A stretch of 42,735 nt of DNA from Billgrantia lactosivorans. Lineage in GTDB: Bacteria; Pseudomonadota; Gammaproteobacteria; Pseudomonadales; Halomonadaceae. The translations under genes and the position numbers were made by a program. The notes under the pieces were generated by a model, which saw nothing but the letters and a program-made list of their open reading frames with translations, had not been told where the DNA came from and made no database searches. Positions 36,663-42,735 of the stretch are shown here, one piece after another; positions within the stretch are counted from its first letter, which is position 1; each line of letters begins with the position of its first letter. Location: assembly GCF_003254665.1 (NCBI RefSeq), contig NZ_QHGY01000019.1, positions 1 to 42,735 of the forward strand, read 5' to 3'.

Positions 36663-37132
36663 GCGAGCCCGGTCTGCACCCGGATCAGGTCTCGGGGGCC
36701 GTCGCCGACCGTATCGCCGGCGTCGTGCTGTTGCTGATGGCGGTGGGGGCCTGGTGGTACTCCCACACCTTCCCCGCCGGCTTCGGTCAGGCCGTGGGCC
36801 CCGGGGCCTTTCCGCGCCTGGTCAGCGTGCCGATGGGGCTGTTCGCGGCCTATCTGGTGATTCGCCCGGGCGTCAACCAGCGCTGGCCGCAGCGCGCCGC
36901 CCTGTTCAGACAGGCGGCGGCGCTGCTGCTGCTCGGCCTCTATGCCGGCTTGCTCAAGCCGCTGGGCTTCCTGCCCGCCAGCCTGGTCTGCGTGGTGCTG
37001 CTGATACGCCTGTTCGGTGCGACCTGGCGGGCCTCGCTCGTCTGCGGCGCTCTGCTCGCGGTCGGGCTCTACGGGCTGTTCGAATTCGTGCTCGGCATGC
37101 CGCTGCCCAACATGCCGGGCCTCGACTGGTAA
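36659..37132 (+). CDS. tctB: tripartite tricarboxylate transporter small subunit TctB
   Basis: A 157-residue membrane protein with four helices. GTG 36659 overlaps the tctC stop. The typical first helix and loop are RIAGVVLLLMAVGAWWYSHT and GPGAFPRLVSVPMG, and the C-terminus ends in GMPLPNMPGLDW, near the family pattern for the last loop. It partners TctA in Na+- or proton-coupled uptake. Confidence 0.88.
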   Translation: MSEPGLHPDQVSGAVADRIAGVVLLLMAVGAWWYSHTFPAGFGQAVGPGAFPRLVSVPMGLFAAYLVIRPGVNQRWPQRAALFRQAAALLLLGLYAGLLKPLGFLPASLVCVVLLIRLFGATWRASLVCGALLAVGLYGLFEFVLGMPLPNMPGLDW

Positions 37133-37141
37133 GGCCTGACG

Positions 37142-38635
37142 ATGGACATATTGGCTTTCCTCGCCCAGGGGTTCGTCGTGGCGCTCGAGCCACAGCACCT
37201 GTTCCTGGCCCTCATCGGTTGCGCCGTGGGTACCCTGATCGGGGCGCTGCCGGGGCTCGGCCCGGTCAACGGCGTGGCGCTGATGATCCCGCTGGCCTTC
37301 AACTTCGGCCTGGCACCCACCGCGGCGCTGATCCTGCTCGTCAGCATCTACTACGGCTGCATGTACGGCGGGCGGATCAGCTCGATCCTGCTCAACATCC
37401 CTGGCGACGAGCCGGCGGTCATGACCACCCTCGACGGCTATCCCATGGCGCTCAAGGGCCGTGGCGGCGAGGCCCTGGGGCTCTCCGGCGTGGCCTCGTT
37501 CGTCGGCGCCACCGTGGCCACCATCGGCCTCACCCTATTCGCCCCGCTGCTGGTGGGGTTCGCCATCCGCTTCGGCCCGGCCGAGTACTTCGCGCTGTTC
37601 GTGCTCGCCTTCGCCACCATCGGCGGGGTGACCAGCGGCAGCCTGGTGAAGAGCTTCCTCGCCGCCTGCCTGGGGCTGCTGCTGGGCACGGTGGGCATCG
37701 ACTCGGTGAGCAGCGTGCCGCGCTACACCTTCGGCTGGTATGAGCTCTACGACGGCATCGACTTCATCGTCGCCCTGGTGGGCCTGTTCGCCATCTCGGA
37801 GTGCCTGGTGTTTCTCGAGGACATCCGTGGCAGCAACAAGCCGACCCTCAAGGTGGGCTCGGCGATTCCCGGCATCCGCAGCGCTTGGAAATGCGCGCCG
37901 ACCATCGGGCGCAGCTCGTTCATCGGCTTCGTCGCCGGCGTGCTGCCGGGGGCCGGGGCGGCGCTCGGCAGCTTTCTCTCCTACACCCTGGAGCGGCGCT
38001 GGCTGGGGCGGCGCGGCAGCTTCGGCCAGGGCGACCCGCGCGGCGTGGCGGCGCCGGAGGCGGGCAACAACGCCGCCGCCGGCGGCTCGTTGATCCCCAT
38101 GCTCTCGCTGGGCATCCCCGGCAGCGGCACCACGGCGATCCTGCTGGCGCTGCTGCTGTCGATGAACATCACCCCGGGGCCGCTGCTCTTCTCACAGCAG
38201 CCCGACATGGTCTGGGGCCTGGTGGCGGCACTGTTCATCGGCAACGTGATGCTGCTGATCCTCAACATCCCGCTGGTGGGGCTGTTCGCCAAGGTGCTGC
38301 AGGCCCCCGGCTGGTTCCTGATGCCGATGGTGGTGATGGTCGCCTTCGTCGGTGTCTACTCATTGAGCAACAGCGCCTTCGACCTCTACATGATGCTCGC
38401 CTTCGGCGTGTTCGGCTACGTGCTGCGCAAGCTCGAGATGCCCGCCGTGCCGGTGGTGCTGGGGCTGCTGCTCGGTGGCCAGATGGAGTACAACATGCGC
38501 CGTGCCATGTCGCTCTCGGGCGGCGACTGGAGCATCCTGTGGAACAGCGGCATCACCATCGGCATCTACGCCTTCGCCGCCACCCTGATCGTGGCTGGGC
38601 TGGTCTACGGCTGGATGGTGCGTCAGCGGGTCTAG
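37142..38635 (+). CDS. tctA: tripartite tricarboxylate transporter large permease TctA
   Basis: A 497-residue permease with about 11-12 helices. The signature GTLIGALPGLGPVNGVALMIPL is near residues 30-51, and the inverted-repeat counterpart GFVAGVLPGAGAALGSFLSYTLE near 261-283, as in TctA proteins. EAGNNAAAGGSLIPMLSLGIPGSGTTAILL is also characteristic. Last gene of the lyase, CoA-transferase, tctC-tctB-tctA set. Confidence 0.95.
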   Translation: MDILAFLAQGFVVALEPQHLFLALIGCAVGTLIGALPGLGPVNGVALMIPLAFNFGLAPTAALILLVSIYYGCMYGGRISSILLNIPGDEPAVMTTLDGYPMALKGRGGEALGLSGVASFVGATVATIGLTLFAPLLVGFAIRFGPAEYFALFVLAFATIGGVTSGSLVKSFLAACLGLLLGTVGIDSVSSVPRYTFGWYELYDGIDFIVALVGLFAISECLVFLEDIRGSNKPTLKVGSAIPGIRSAWKCAPTIGRSSFIGFVAGVLPGAGAALGSFLSYTLERRWLGRRGSFGQGDPRGVAAPEAGNNAAAGGSLIPMLSLGIPGSGTTAILLALLLSMNITPGPLLFSQQPDMVWGLVAALFIGNVMLLILNIPLVGLFAKVLQAPGWFLMPMVVMVAFVGVYSLSNSAFDLYMMLAFGVFGYVLRKLEMPAVPVVLGLLLGGQMEYNMRRAMSLSGGDWSILWNSGITIGIYAFAATLIVAGLVYGWMVRQRV

Positions 38636-38652
38636 GCCGCTCGCGAGGCGTC

Positions 38653-38680
38653 CCTGCGACTCGACCTTGCTTGTCGCAGG
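38653..38680 (+). terminator. hairpin after tctA
   Basis: CCTGCGAC and GTCGCAGG form an 8-bp stem with a 12-base loop, 17 bases past the tctA stop. The following TCAACTTTCC is only mildly T-rich. Confidence 0.45.
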
Positions 38681-38752
38681 TCAACTTTCCGCTCAGGAGT
38701 CACCCGGAAGCCGCAGGCTGGGAGTCGCTTCCTGACATGGGTCAATTTGAAC

Positions 38753-38772
38753 AAGTATTCAGAATGCTACTT
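38753..38772 (+). promoter_or_regulatory. inverted repeat upstream of nirK (NsrR-like?)
   Basis: AAGTATTCAGAATGCTACTT has perfect 5-base arms (AAGTA/TACTT) and lies 41 bases before the nirK ATG. The arms and AT-rich centre recall the NsrR operator (AAGATGCATTT and its complement) that represses nirK/aniA without nitric oxide, but the spacing is shorter. No FNR/NNR box (TTGAT-N4-ATCAA) was found. Confidence 0.3.
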
Positions 38773-38813
38773 TCAAGTCGTCTCCCAAGGTATTCCTCCG
38801 TGAGGAAATGACG

Positions 38814-40217
38814 ATGAAATTCACCCGTAGTGTTCTCGCCCGCTCCGTCGCCCTGCTCGCGGTGAGCGCGGCACTCGCCAACCCCGCCTTCGCCGCCAAT
38901 GGCAAAGTCCTCAGCCCCGCCGACGTCACGCCGGACGTGACCTACACGCTGCGTACGGCGGTCCAGGATGGGCAACTGGTCTTCATCGGCGACAAGGGAA
39001 GGATCAAGGATCAAGTCAATCCCGACCTGCGCGCCCCCGTCGGTGCCGTGGTCCAGATCAACCTGATCAACGGCGACGGCGCCATGCACGACATCGCGCT
39101 GCCCGACTTCGGCGTCGACTCCGACGACATCAGCGGCCAGGGCTCGGCCACCGCCGTGGCCTTCCGCGTCGACGAGGCGGGCAACTTCGAATACCTGTGC
39201 AGCATCCCCGGGCACAAGGCGGCCGGCATGGTCGGCAACCTCATCGTCGGCGACGCGGAGCCGGAAGAGCCGGCCGAAGCGGCCCAGGATCTGTCGATGG
39301 ACCCCCATGACGTGGGCGAACCGGTGGGCGATCGCGGTCCGCAGGAGGTCACCGTCAACCTCGAGACCACCGAACGTGAAGGCCACCTGGCCGACGGTTC
39401 CAGCTACAAGTACTGGACCTTCAACGATACCGTGCCGGGCCCCTTGGTACGGGTGCGTGTCGGCGACACCGTTCACGTCAACATGAGCAACGCCGAGGAC
39501 AGCGCCCACATCCACTCGGTCGACTTCCATTCCGTGACCGGTCCCGGCGGCGGGGCGGCGGTGACCCAGGCGGCCCCGGGCGAGACCAGGAGCTTCAGCT
39601 TCAAGGCGCTGAGCCCGGGCCTCTACGTCTACCACTGTGCCACGCCGATGGTTGCCCAGCACATCTCCAACGGCATGTACGGCATGATCCTGGTCGAGCC
39701 GGAAGGCGGGCTGTCGCTGGTGGATCGCGAGTTCTACATCATGCAGGGCGAGCTCTACACCGCCGAGCGCCACGGCAGCCAGGGCCTGCAGGAGTTCTCT
39801 CTCGACAAGCTGCTCGATGAACGGCCCGAGCACCTGATGTTCAACGGCAACATGGATGCGCTGACCCAGACCCACAAGATGGAGGCCGACGTGGGCGACA
39901 ACGTGCGCATCTTCTTCGGCGTCGGCGGCCCCAACGCCACCTCCAGCTTCCACGTCATCGGCGAGATCTTCGACAAGGTCTACGACCAGGCCTCGCTGAC
40001 CAGCCCGCCGCTGACCGACGTGCAGACCACCCTGGTGCCCCCGGGCGGCGCCACCATGGTCGAGTTCGAGGTCGAGTACCCGGGCAAGTACATCCTGGTG
40101 GATCACGCGCTCTCCCGCCTGGAGAAGGGCCTGGCCGGTTTCCTCCACGTCAACGGCGAAGAGGACCCCGAGGTCTTCCACACCGAGGAGGCCCACGACC
40201 CCAACTCCGGCCACTGA
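38814..40217 (+). CDS. nirK: three-domain copper nitrite reductase with extra N-terminal cupredoxin
   Basis: A 467-residue periplasmic nitrite reductase (nitrite to nitric oxide). Signal peptide: residues 1-28 (AFA/A). Residues about 30-146 are an extra cupredoxin with a full type 1 copper set: His92, Cys129, His134, Met139. The NirK core follows: type 1 ligands His234, Cys275, His283, Met288; type 2 ligands His239, His274, His431; catalytic Asp237 and His380. The short loop YHCATPMVAQH marks the class II/AniA-like group. Such fusions are known from Hyphomicrobium NirK. Start 38814 was preferred to 38808 for spacing from GAGGAA. No nor, nos or nirV genes are visible. Confidence 0.95.
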   Translation: MKFTRSVLARSVALLAVSAALANPAFAANGKVLSPADVTPDVTYTLRTAVQDGQLVFIGDKGRIKDQVNPDLRAPVGAVVQINLINGDGAMHDIALPDFGVDSDDISGQGSATAVAFRVDEAGNFEYLCSIPGHKAAGMVGNLIVGDAEPEEPAEAAQDLSMDPHDVGEPVGDRGPQEVTVNLETTEREGHLADGSSYKYWTFNDTVPGPLVRVRVGDTVHVNMSNAEDSAHIHSVDFHSVTGPGGGAAVTQAAPGETRSFSFKALSPGLYVYHCATPMVAQHISNGMYGMILVEPEGGLSLVDREFYIMQGELYTAERHGSQGLQEFSLDKLLDERPEHLMFNGNMDALTQTHKMEADVGDNVRIFFGVGGPNATSSFHVIGEIFDKVYDQASLTSPPLTDVQTTLVPPGGATMVEFEVEYPGKYILVDHALSRLEKGLAGFLHVNGEEDPEVFHTEEAHDPNSGH

Positions 40218-40238
40218 GCCGCGTCACTCCCCTCCATC

Positions 40239-40265
40239 GCGCCCCGCCCCCCGGCGGGGCGCTTG
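40239..40265 (+). terminator. hairpin terminator after nirK
   Basis: GCGCCCCGCC, loop CCCC, and GGCGGGGCGC form a perfect 10-bp stem 22 bases past the nirK stop, followed by a short TTGCCGTTGT stretch. Confidence 0.65.
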
Positions 40266-40404
40266 CCGTTGTCGTGACGCTGCGATGGCAATGCCGTGAC
40301 AGTTATGCTTCGTCTCGCGGCAAGCGCTTGTTTCATAAGTCGCTGCATACCGCCAACCCCCTCCTGGCCGGCCCAGGAGAGGGGGGAATGTCACCGAATC
40401 GTTA

Positions 40405-40416
40405 TTGTCTAGACAA
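40405..40416. promoter_or_regulatory. HutC/PhnF-type GntR operator candidate
   Basis: TTGTCTAGACAA is a perfect 12-base palindrome 54 bases before the phnC start. Its core GTCTAGAC fits the HutC-subfamily GntR consensus GTMTAKAC, the class to which PhnF repressors belong. No regulator gene is in the window. Confidence 0.5.
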
Positions 40417-40469
40417 CATCCCTTAACCTCCCGCCGCGACACTGAGCCCATCCGCAAAAGGAGGGCAAC

Positions 40470-41300
40470 ATGTCGACCACCCGCATCGCCGTCGAACGGC
40501 TCAGCAAGCGCTTCGGCCAGACCCACGTGCTCAGCGAGGTCGGCTTCGAGATCGAGGCCGGCGAAATGGTGGCCCTGATCGGGCCGTCCGGCTCGGGCAA
40601 GTCCACCCTGCTGCGTCATCTGGTGGGGCTCACCTCCGCCAACCGCCATGAGGGCAGCCGCGTTTGGCTCCTGGGCCGCGATATCCAGCGCGACGGCCGC
40701 TTGCTGCGCGGCTCGCGTGCCCAGCGCTGCCGCTGTGGCTACATCTTCCAGCAGTTCAACCTCGTCGGCCGACTCAGCGTGTTGACCAACGTGCTGATCG
40801 GTCGCCTGGGCTCGATGCCGCGCTGGCGCGCGCTGCTGGGACGCTTCAGTGAGGAGGAGCGCCGCCGGGCGCACCAGGCACTGGCCAGGGTCGGCCTGGC
40901 CGAGGTCGCCGAGCAGCGCGCCAACACCCTCTCCGGCGGCCAGATGCAGCGCGTGGCGATCGCCCGCGTGCTGATGCAGGACGCCGAGGTGATCTTCGCC
41001 GACGAGCCCATCGCCTCGCTCGACCCGCGCAGTGCGCGCGAGGTCATGGACATCCTCAAGCGCATCAATGCCGAGGATGGCCGCACCGTGCTCGTTTCCC
41101 TGCATCAGGTCGACTACGCACGCCGCTATTGCTTGCGGGCCATCGCCCTCAAGCAGGGGCGCCTCTACTACGACGGCCGGACCGAAGGCCTCACCGAGAC
41201 ACGGCTCAAGGCGCTCTACGAGAACGCCGGGTTCGACGAGCCGCGTCAGCCTCATGTACCCGTCGCCGCCCGCGTCGCCCTGGGCGCCGCTGCCAGCTGA
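40470..41300 (+). CDS. phnC: phosphonate ABC transporter ATPase PhnC
   Basis: A 276-residue ATPase energising phosphonate import. Walker A is GPSGSGKS (38-45), the signature LSGGQMQR, Walker B VIFADEPIASLDP and the switch His VSLHQVDYA. The stretch CGYIFQQFNLVGRLSVLTNVLIGRLG in outline and the Trp-containing PRWRALLG are typical of PhnC. AAAAGGAGG precedes the ATG. phnD and phnE follow. No phosphonate-degrading genes are in the window; they may lie to the right. Confidence 0.93.
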   Translation: MSTTRIAVERLSKRFGQTHVLSEVGFEIEAGEMVALIGPSGSGKSTLLRHLVGLTSANRHEGSRVWLLGRDIQRDGRLLRGSRAQRCRCGYIFQQFNLVGRLSVLTNVLIGRLGSMPRWRALLGRFSEEERRRAHQALARVGLAEVAEQRANTLSGGQMQRVAIARVLMQDAEVIFADEPIASLDPRSAREVMDILKRINAEDGRTVLVSLHQVDYARRYCLRAIALKQGRLYYDGRTEGLTETRLKALYENAGFDEPRQPHVPVAARVALGAAAS

Positions 41301-41332
41301 ACCACCGCAACCGCCACCAAGAGGTTACCAAC

Positions 41333-42373
41333 ATGAGCCTTAATCTTCGCCGTCTCACCCTGCCGCTGATCGCCGGCCTTGGCCTGCTGGGCAGCCAGTT
41401 CGCCGCCGCCGAGGAGGAGATCGACACGCTGCGCTTCGGCATCATCTCCACCGAGGCCAGCCAGAACCAGGAGCCGCTGTGGCGCCCCTTCCTCGACGAC
41501 ATGGCCGAGAGCCTCGGCGTCGAGGTCGAGCCGTTCTTCGCCAACGACTACGCCGCGGTGATCCAGGCCATGCGCTTCGACAAGATCGACCTCGCCTGGT
41601 ACGGCAACAAGTCGGCCATGGAGGCGGTCGACCGCGCGGGGGGTGAGATCTTCGCCCAGACCGTGCCCGAGAACGGCGAGCCGGGCTACTGGAGCCTGCT
41701 GATCGTGCACCAGGACAGCCCCCTGGAAAGCGTCGAGGACGTGCTGGCCAACGCCTCCGAGCTGACCTTCGGCAACGGCGATCCCAACTCGACCTCGGGC
41801 TTCCTGGTGCCGAGCTACTACGTCTTCGCCCAGAACGGTGTCGTGGCCAGCGAGATCTTCAAGCGCACCCTGAACTCCAACCACGAGACTAACGCCCTGT
41901 CGGTGGCCAACCGCCAGGTCGATGTTGCCACCTTCAATACCGAGAGCATGGAGCGTCTGGAGATGGCGCATCCGGACAAGGCCGAGCAGCTCAAGGTGAT
42001 CTGGCAGTCACCGCTGATCCCGTCCGATCCGCTGGTGTGGCGCGAAGGCCTGTCTGAGCCGATGAAGACCCGCCTGCGCGATTTCATCCTCAGCTACGGC
42101 GAGACCGAGGAGCAGCGCGAGAAGATCGCACCGCTGCAGTGGGCGCACTTCAGCGCCTCTGACAACGATCAACTGCTGCCCATTCGCCAGCTCGAGCTGT
42201 TCAAGCAGCGCGCCAGCATCGCCGGTGACGACAGCCTCGACGCCGAGGAGCGCGAGCGGCTACTGGCCGAGCTCGATGCCCAACTGGACGATCTCGACGA
42301 GCGGCTGAAGGCTCGCGAGGCGGCCGACGCTGAGCAGGCCGAGGCGGGTGTGACTACCGCCATGGCCCAGTAA
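41333..42373 (+). CDS. phnD: phosphonate ABC transporter binding protein PhnD
   Basis: A 346-residue periplasmic type 2 binding protein. The signal peptide is residues 1 to about 25 (FAAAEEE). FGIISTEASQNQEPLWRPFLDDM, in outline, is the PhnD N-terminus; YGNKSAMEAV and FGNGDPNSTSGFLVP are ligand-loop regions that bind the phosphonate oxygens. Residues about 285-346 add a charged helical, coiled-coil-like tail (DAEERERLLAELDAQLDDLDERLK) common to PhnD. It should bind alkylphosphonates such as 2-aminoethylphosphonate; specificity is unknown. Confidence 0.93.
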   Translation: MSLNLRRLTLPLIAGLGLLGSQFAAAEEEIDTLRFGIISTEASQNQEPLWRPFLDDMAESLGVEVEPFFANDYAAVIQAMRFDKIDLAWYGNKSAMEAVDRAGGEIFAQTVPENGEPGYWSLLIVHQDSPLESVEDVLANASELTFGNGDPNSTSGFLVPSYYVFAQNGVVASEIFKRTLNSNHETNALSVANRQVDVATFNTESMERLEMAHPDKAEQLKVIWQSPLIPSDPLVWREGLSEPMKTRLRDFILSYGETEEQREKIAPLQWAHFSASDNDQLLPIRQLELFKQRASIAGDDSLDAEERERLLAELDAQLDDLDERLKAREAADAEQAEAGVTTAMAQ

Positions 42374-42405
42374 CCGTCTCGTCCCTGATACGGCAATCGA
42401 GTTCC

Positions 42406-42426
42406 GAGGGGCCGGTCCGGCCCCTC
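42406..42426 (+). other. stem-loop between phnD and phnE
   Basis: GAGGGGCC, loop GGTCC, and GGCCCCTC form a perfect 8-bp GC stem just before the phnE ribosome site. Such stems between binding-protein and permease genes can stall exonucleases or cause partial termination, lowering permease levels relative to the binding protein. Confidence 0.5.
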
Positions 42427-42440
42427 TCCGGAGAATTTCC

Positions 42441-42735
42441 ATGACCGCAACGACTCCCGTGCTGACCGACGCTTCGGCCAAGCGCAGCTGGCTCAACCTG
42501 TGCGGCTGGGCCGCCGCCCTGGGCGTGCTGGCCTGGGCCTGGCAAGGCACCGAGATGGATCCTGGCGCCCTGGTCGCCAACGCCGGCAACATGGCCGAGC
42601 TCACCGCCGACTTCTTTCCGCCGGCGTTCGGCAACCTGGAGCGTTACATCGGCCAGATGCTGGTGACCGTCCAGATCGCCATATGGGGCACGCTGCTGGC
42701 GATCGTGCTGGCCATCCCGTGCAGCCTGCTGTCGT
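42441..42735 (+). CDS. phnE: phosphonate ABC transporter permease PhnE, N-terminal part
   Basis: 98 codons are visible before the window ends. The N-terminus is polar, followed by one helix (LCGWAAALGVLAWAWQGTEM), a periplasmic segment with DFFPPAFGNLERYIGQMLVTVQIAIW in outline, and the start of helix 2 (GTLLAIVLAIPCSLLS). FFPP and the Q-x-A-x-x-GT stretch are characteristic of PhnE. GGAGA precedes the ATG. Truncated only by the window edge. Confidence 0.88.
   Translation, partial: MTATTPVLTDASAKRSWLNLCGWAAALGVLAWAWQGTEMDPGALVANAGNMAELTADFFPPAFGNLERYIGQMLVTVQIAIWGTLLAIVLAIPCSLLS

Noticed and set aside
40285..40302. PHO-box-like sequence upstream of phnC
   Set aside because: The complement CTGTCACGGCATTGCCAT fits the two 7-base repeats at about 11 of 14 positions but points away from phnC and lies about 170 bases upstream; too weak to call.

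Overview
The window is GC-rich, densely packed gammaproteobacterial DNA. The gene set (glnA, a DUF4124 protein, then ntrBC; two secreted helical DUF6746-like proteins; many acidic proteins; TTT, ABC and Na+-coupled uptake systems) fits a Halomonas-like member of the Halomonadaceae. That placement is inference from gene content only. No rRNA, tRNA, CRISPR array, insertion sequence or prophage was seen. The region reads as ordinary chromosome with many nutrient-uptake modules, each with recognisable control sites.

Left part (1-8400): the tail of an unidentified gene is followed by an SDR dehydrogenase and a beta-keto-acid cleavage enzyme (BKACE). Facing them is a Tat-exported SMP-30/gluconolactonase-like protein. 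The gap between them holds two tandem DnaA-box-like 9-mers. Next is a leftward zinc-uptake operon in the order small His-rich ORF, znuC, znuB, znuA, with a Zur-box-like site at its head. A secreted protein of unknown function and a SAM methyltransferase follow.

Middle (8500-17600): a soluble winged-helix/TPR regulator, TspO, a RutE-like nitroreductase, an aldo/keto reductase, a YbfB/YjiJ-type MFS exporter, two paralogous DUF6746-like secreted proteins around a DUF4202 gene, a Fur-box palindrome driving an 87-residue Cys-containing protein, and a translationally coupled pair (secreted dienelactone-hydrolase-like protein and C45 acyltransferase-like protein).

17800-27450: a branched-chain/amino-acid ABC importer is split into a rightward binding-protein gene and a convergent leftward livGFHM set, preceded by a neurotransmitter:Na+ symporter gene. 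A small unknown gene and typA/bipA follow.

27450-33255: a nitrogen-control block. A glycosyltransferase-like protein lacking an acidic metal motif is followed by glnA, which has two NtrC-type sites and a sigma-54 promoter candidate. Then come a DUF4124 protein and ntrB-ntrC, with a 12/13 NtrC site ahead of ntrB that suggests autoregulation.

33400-38650: an HMG-CoA-lyase-like gene, a class III CoA-transferase and a full tripartite tricarboxylate transporter (tctC, tctB, tctA). Together they look like a self-contained route for uptake, CoA activation and cleavage of a dicarboxylate such as free 3-hydroxy-3-methylglutarate.

38800-42735: a three-domain copper nitrite reductase (extra N-terminal type 1 cupredoxin plus a complete NirK core), then a phosphonate-type ABC importer phnC-phnD-phnE (the last cut by the window edge), with a HutC/PhnF-type operator palindrome just upstream.
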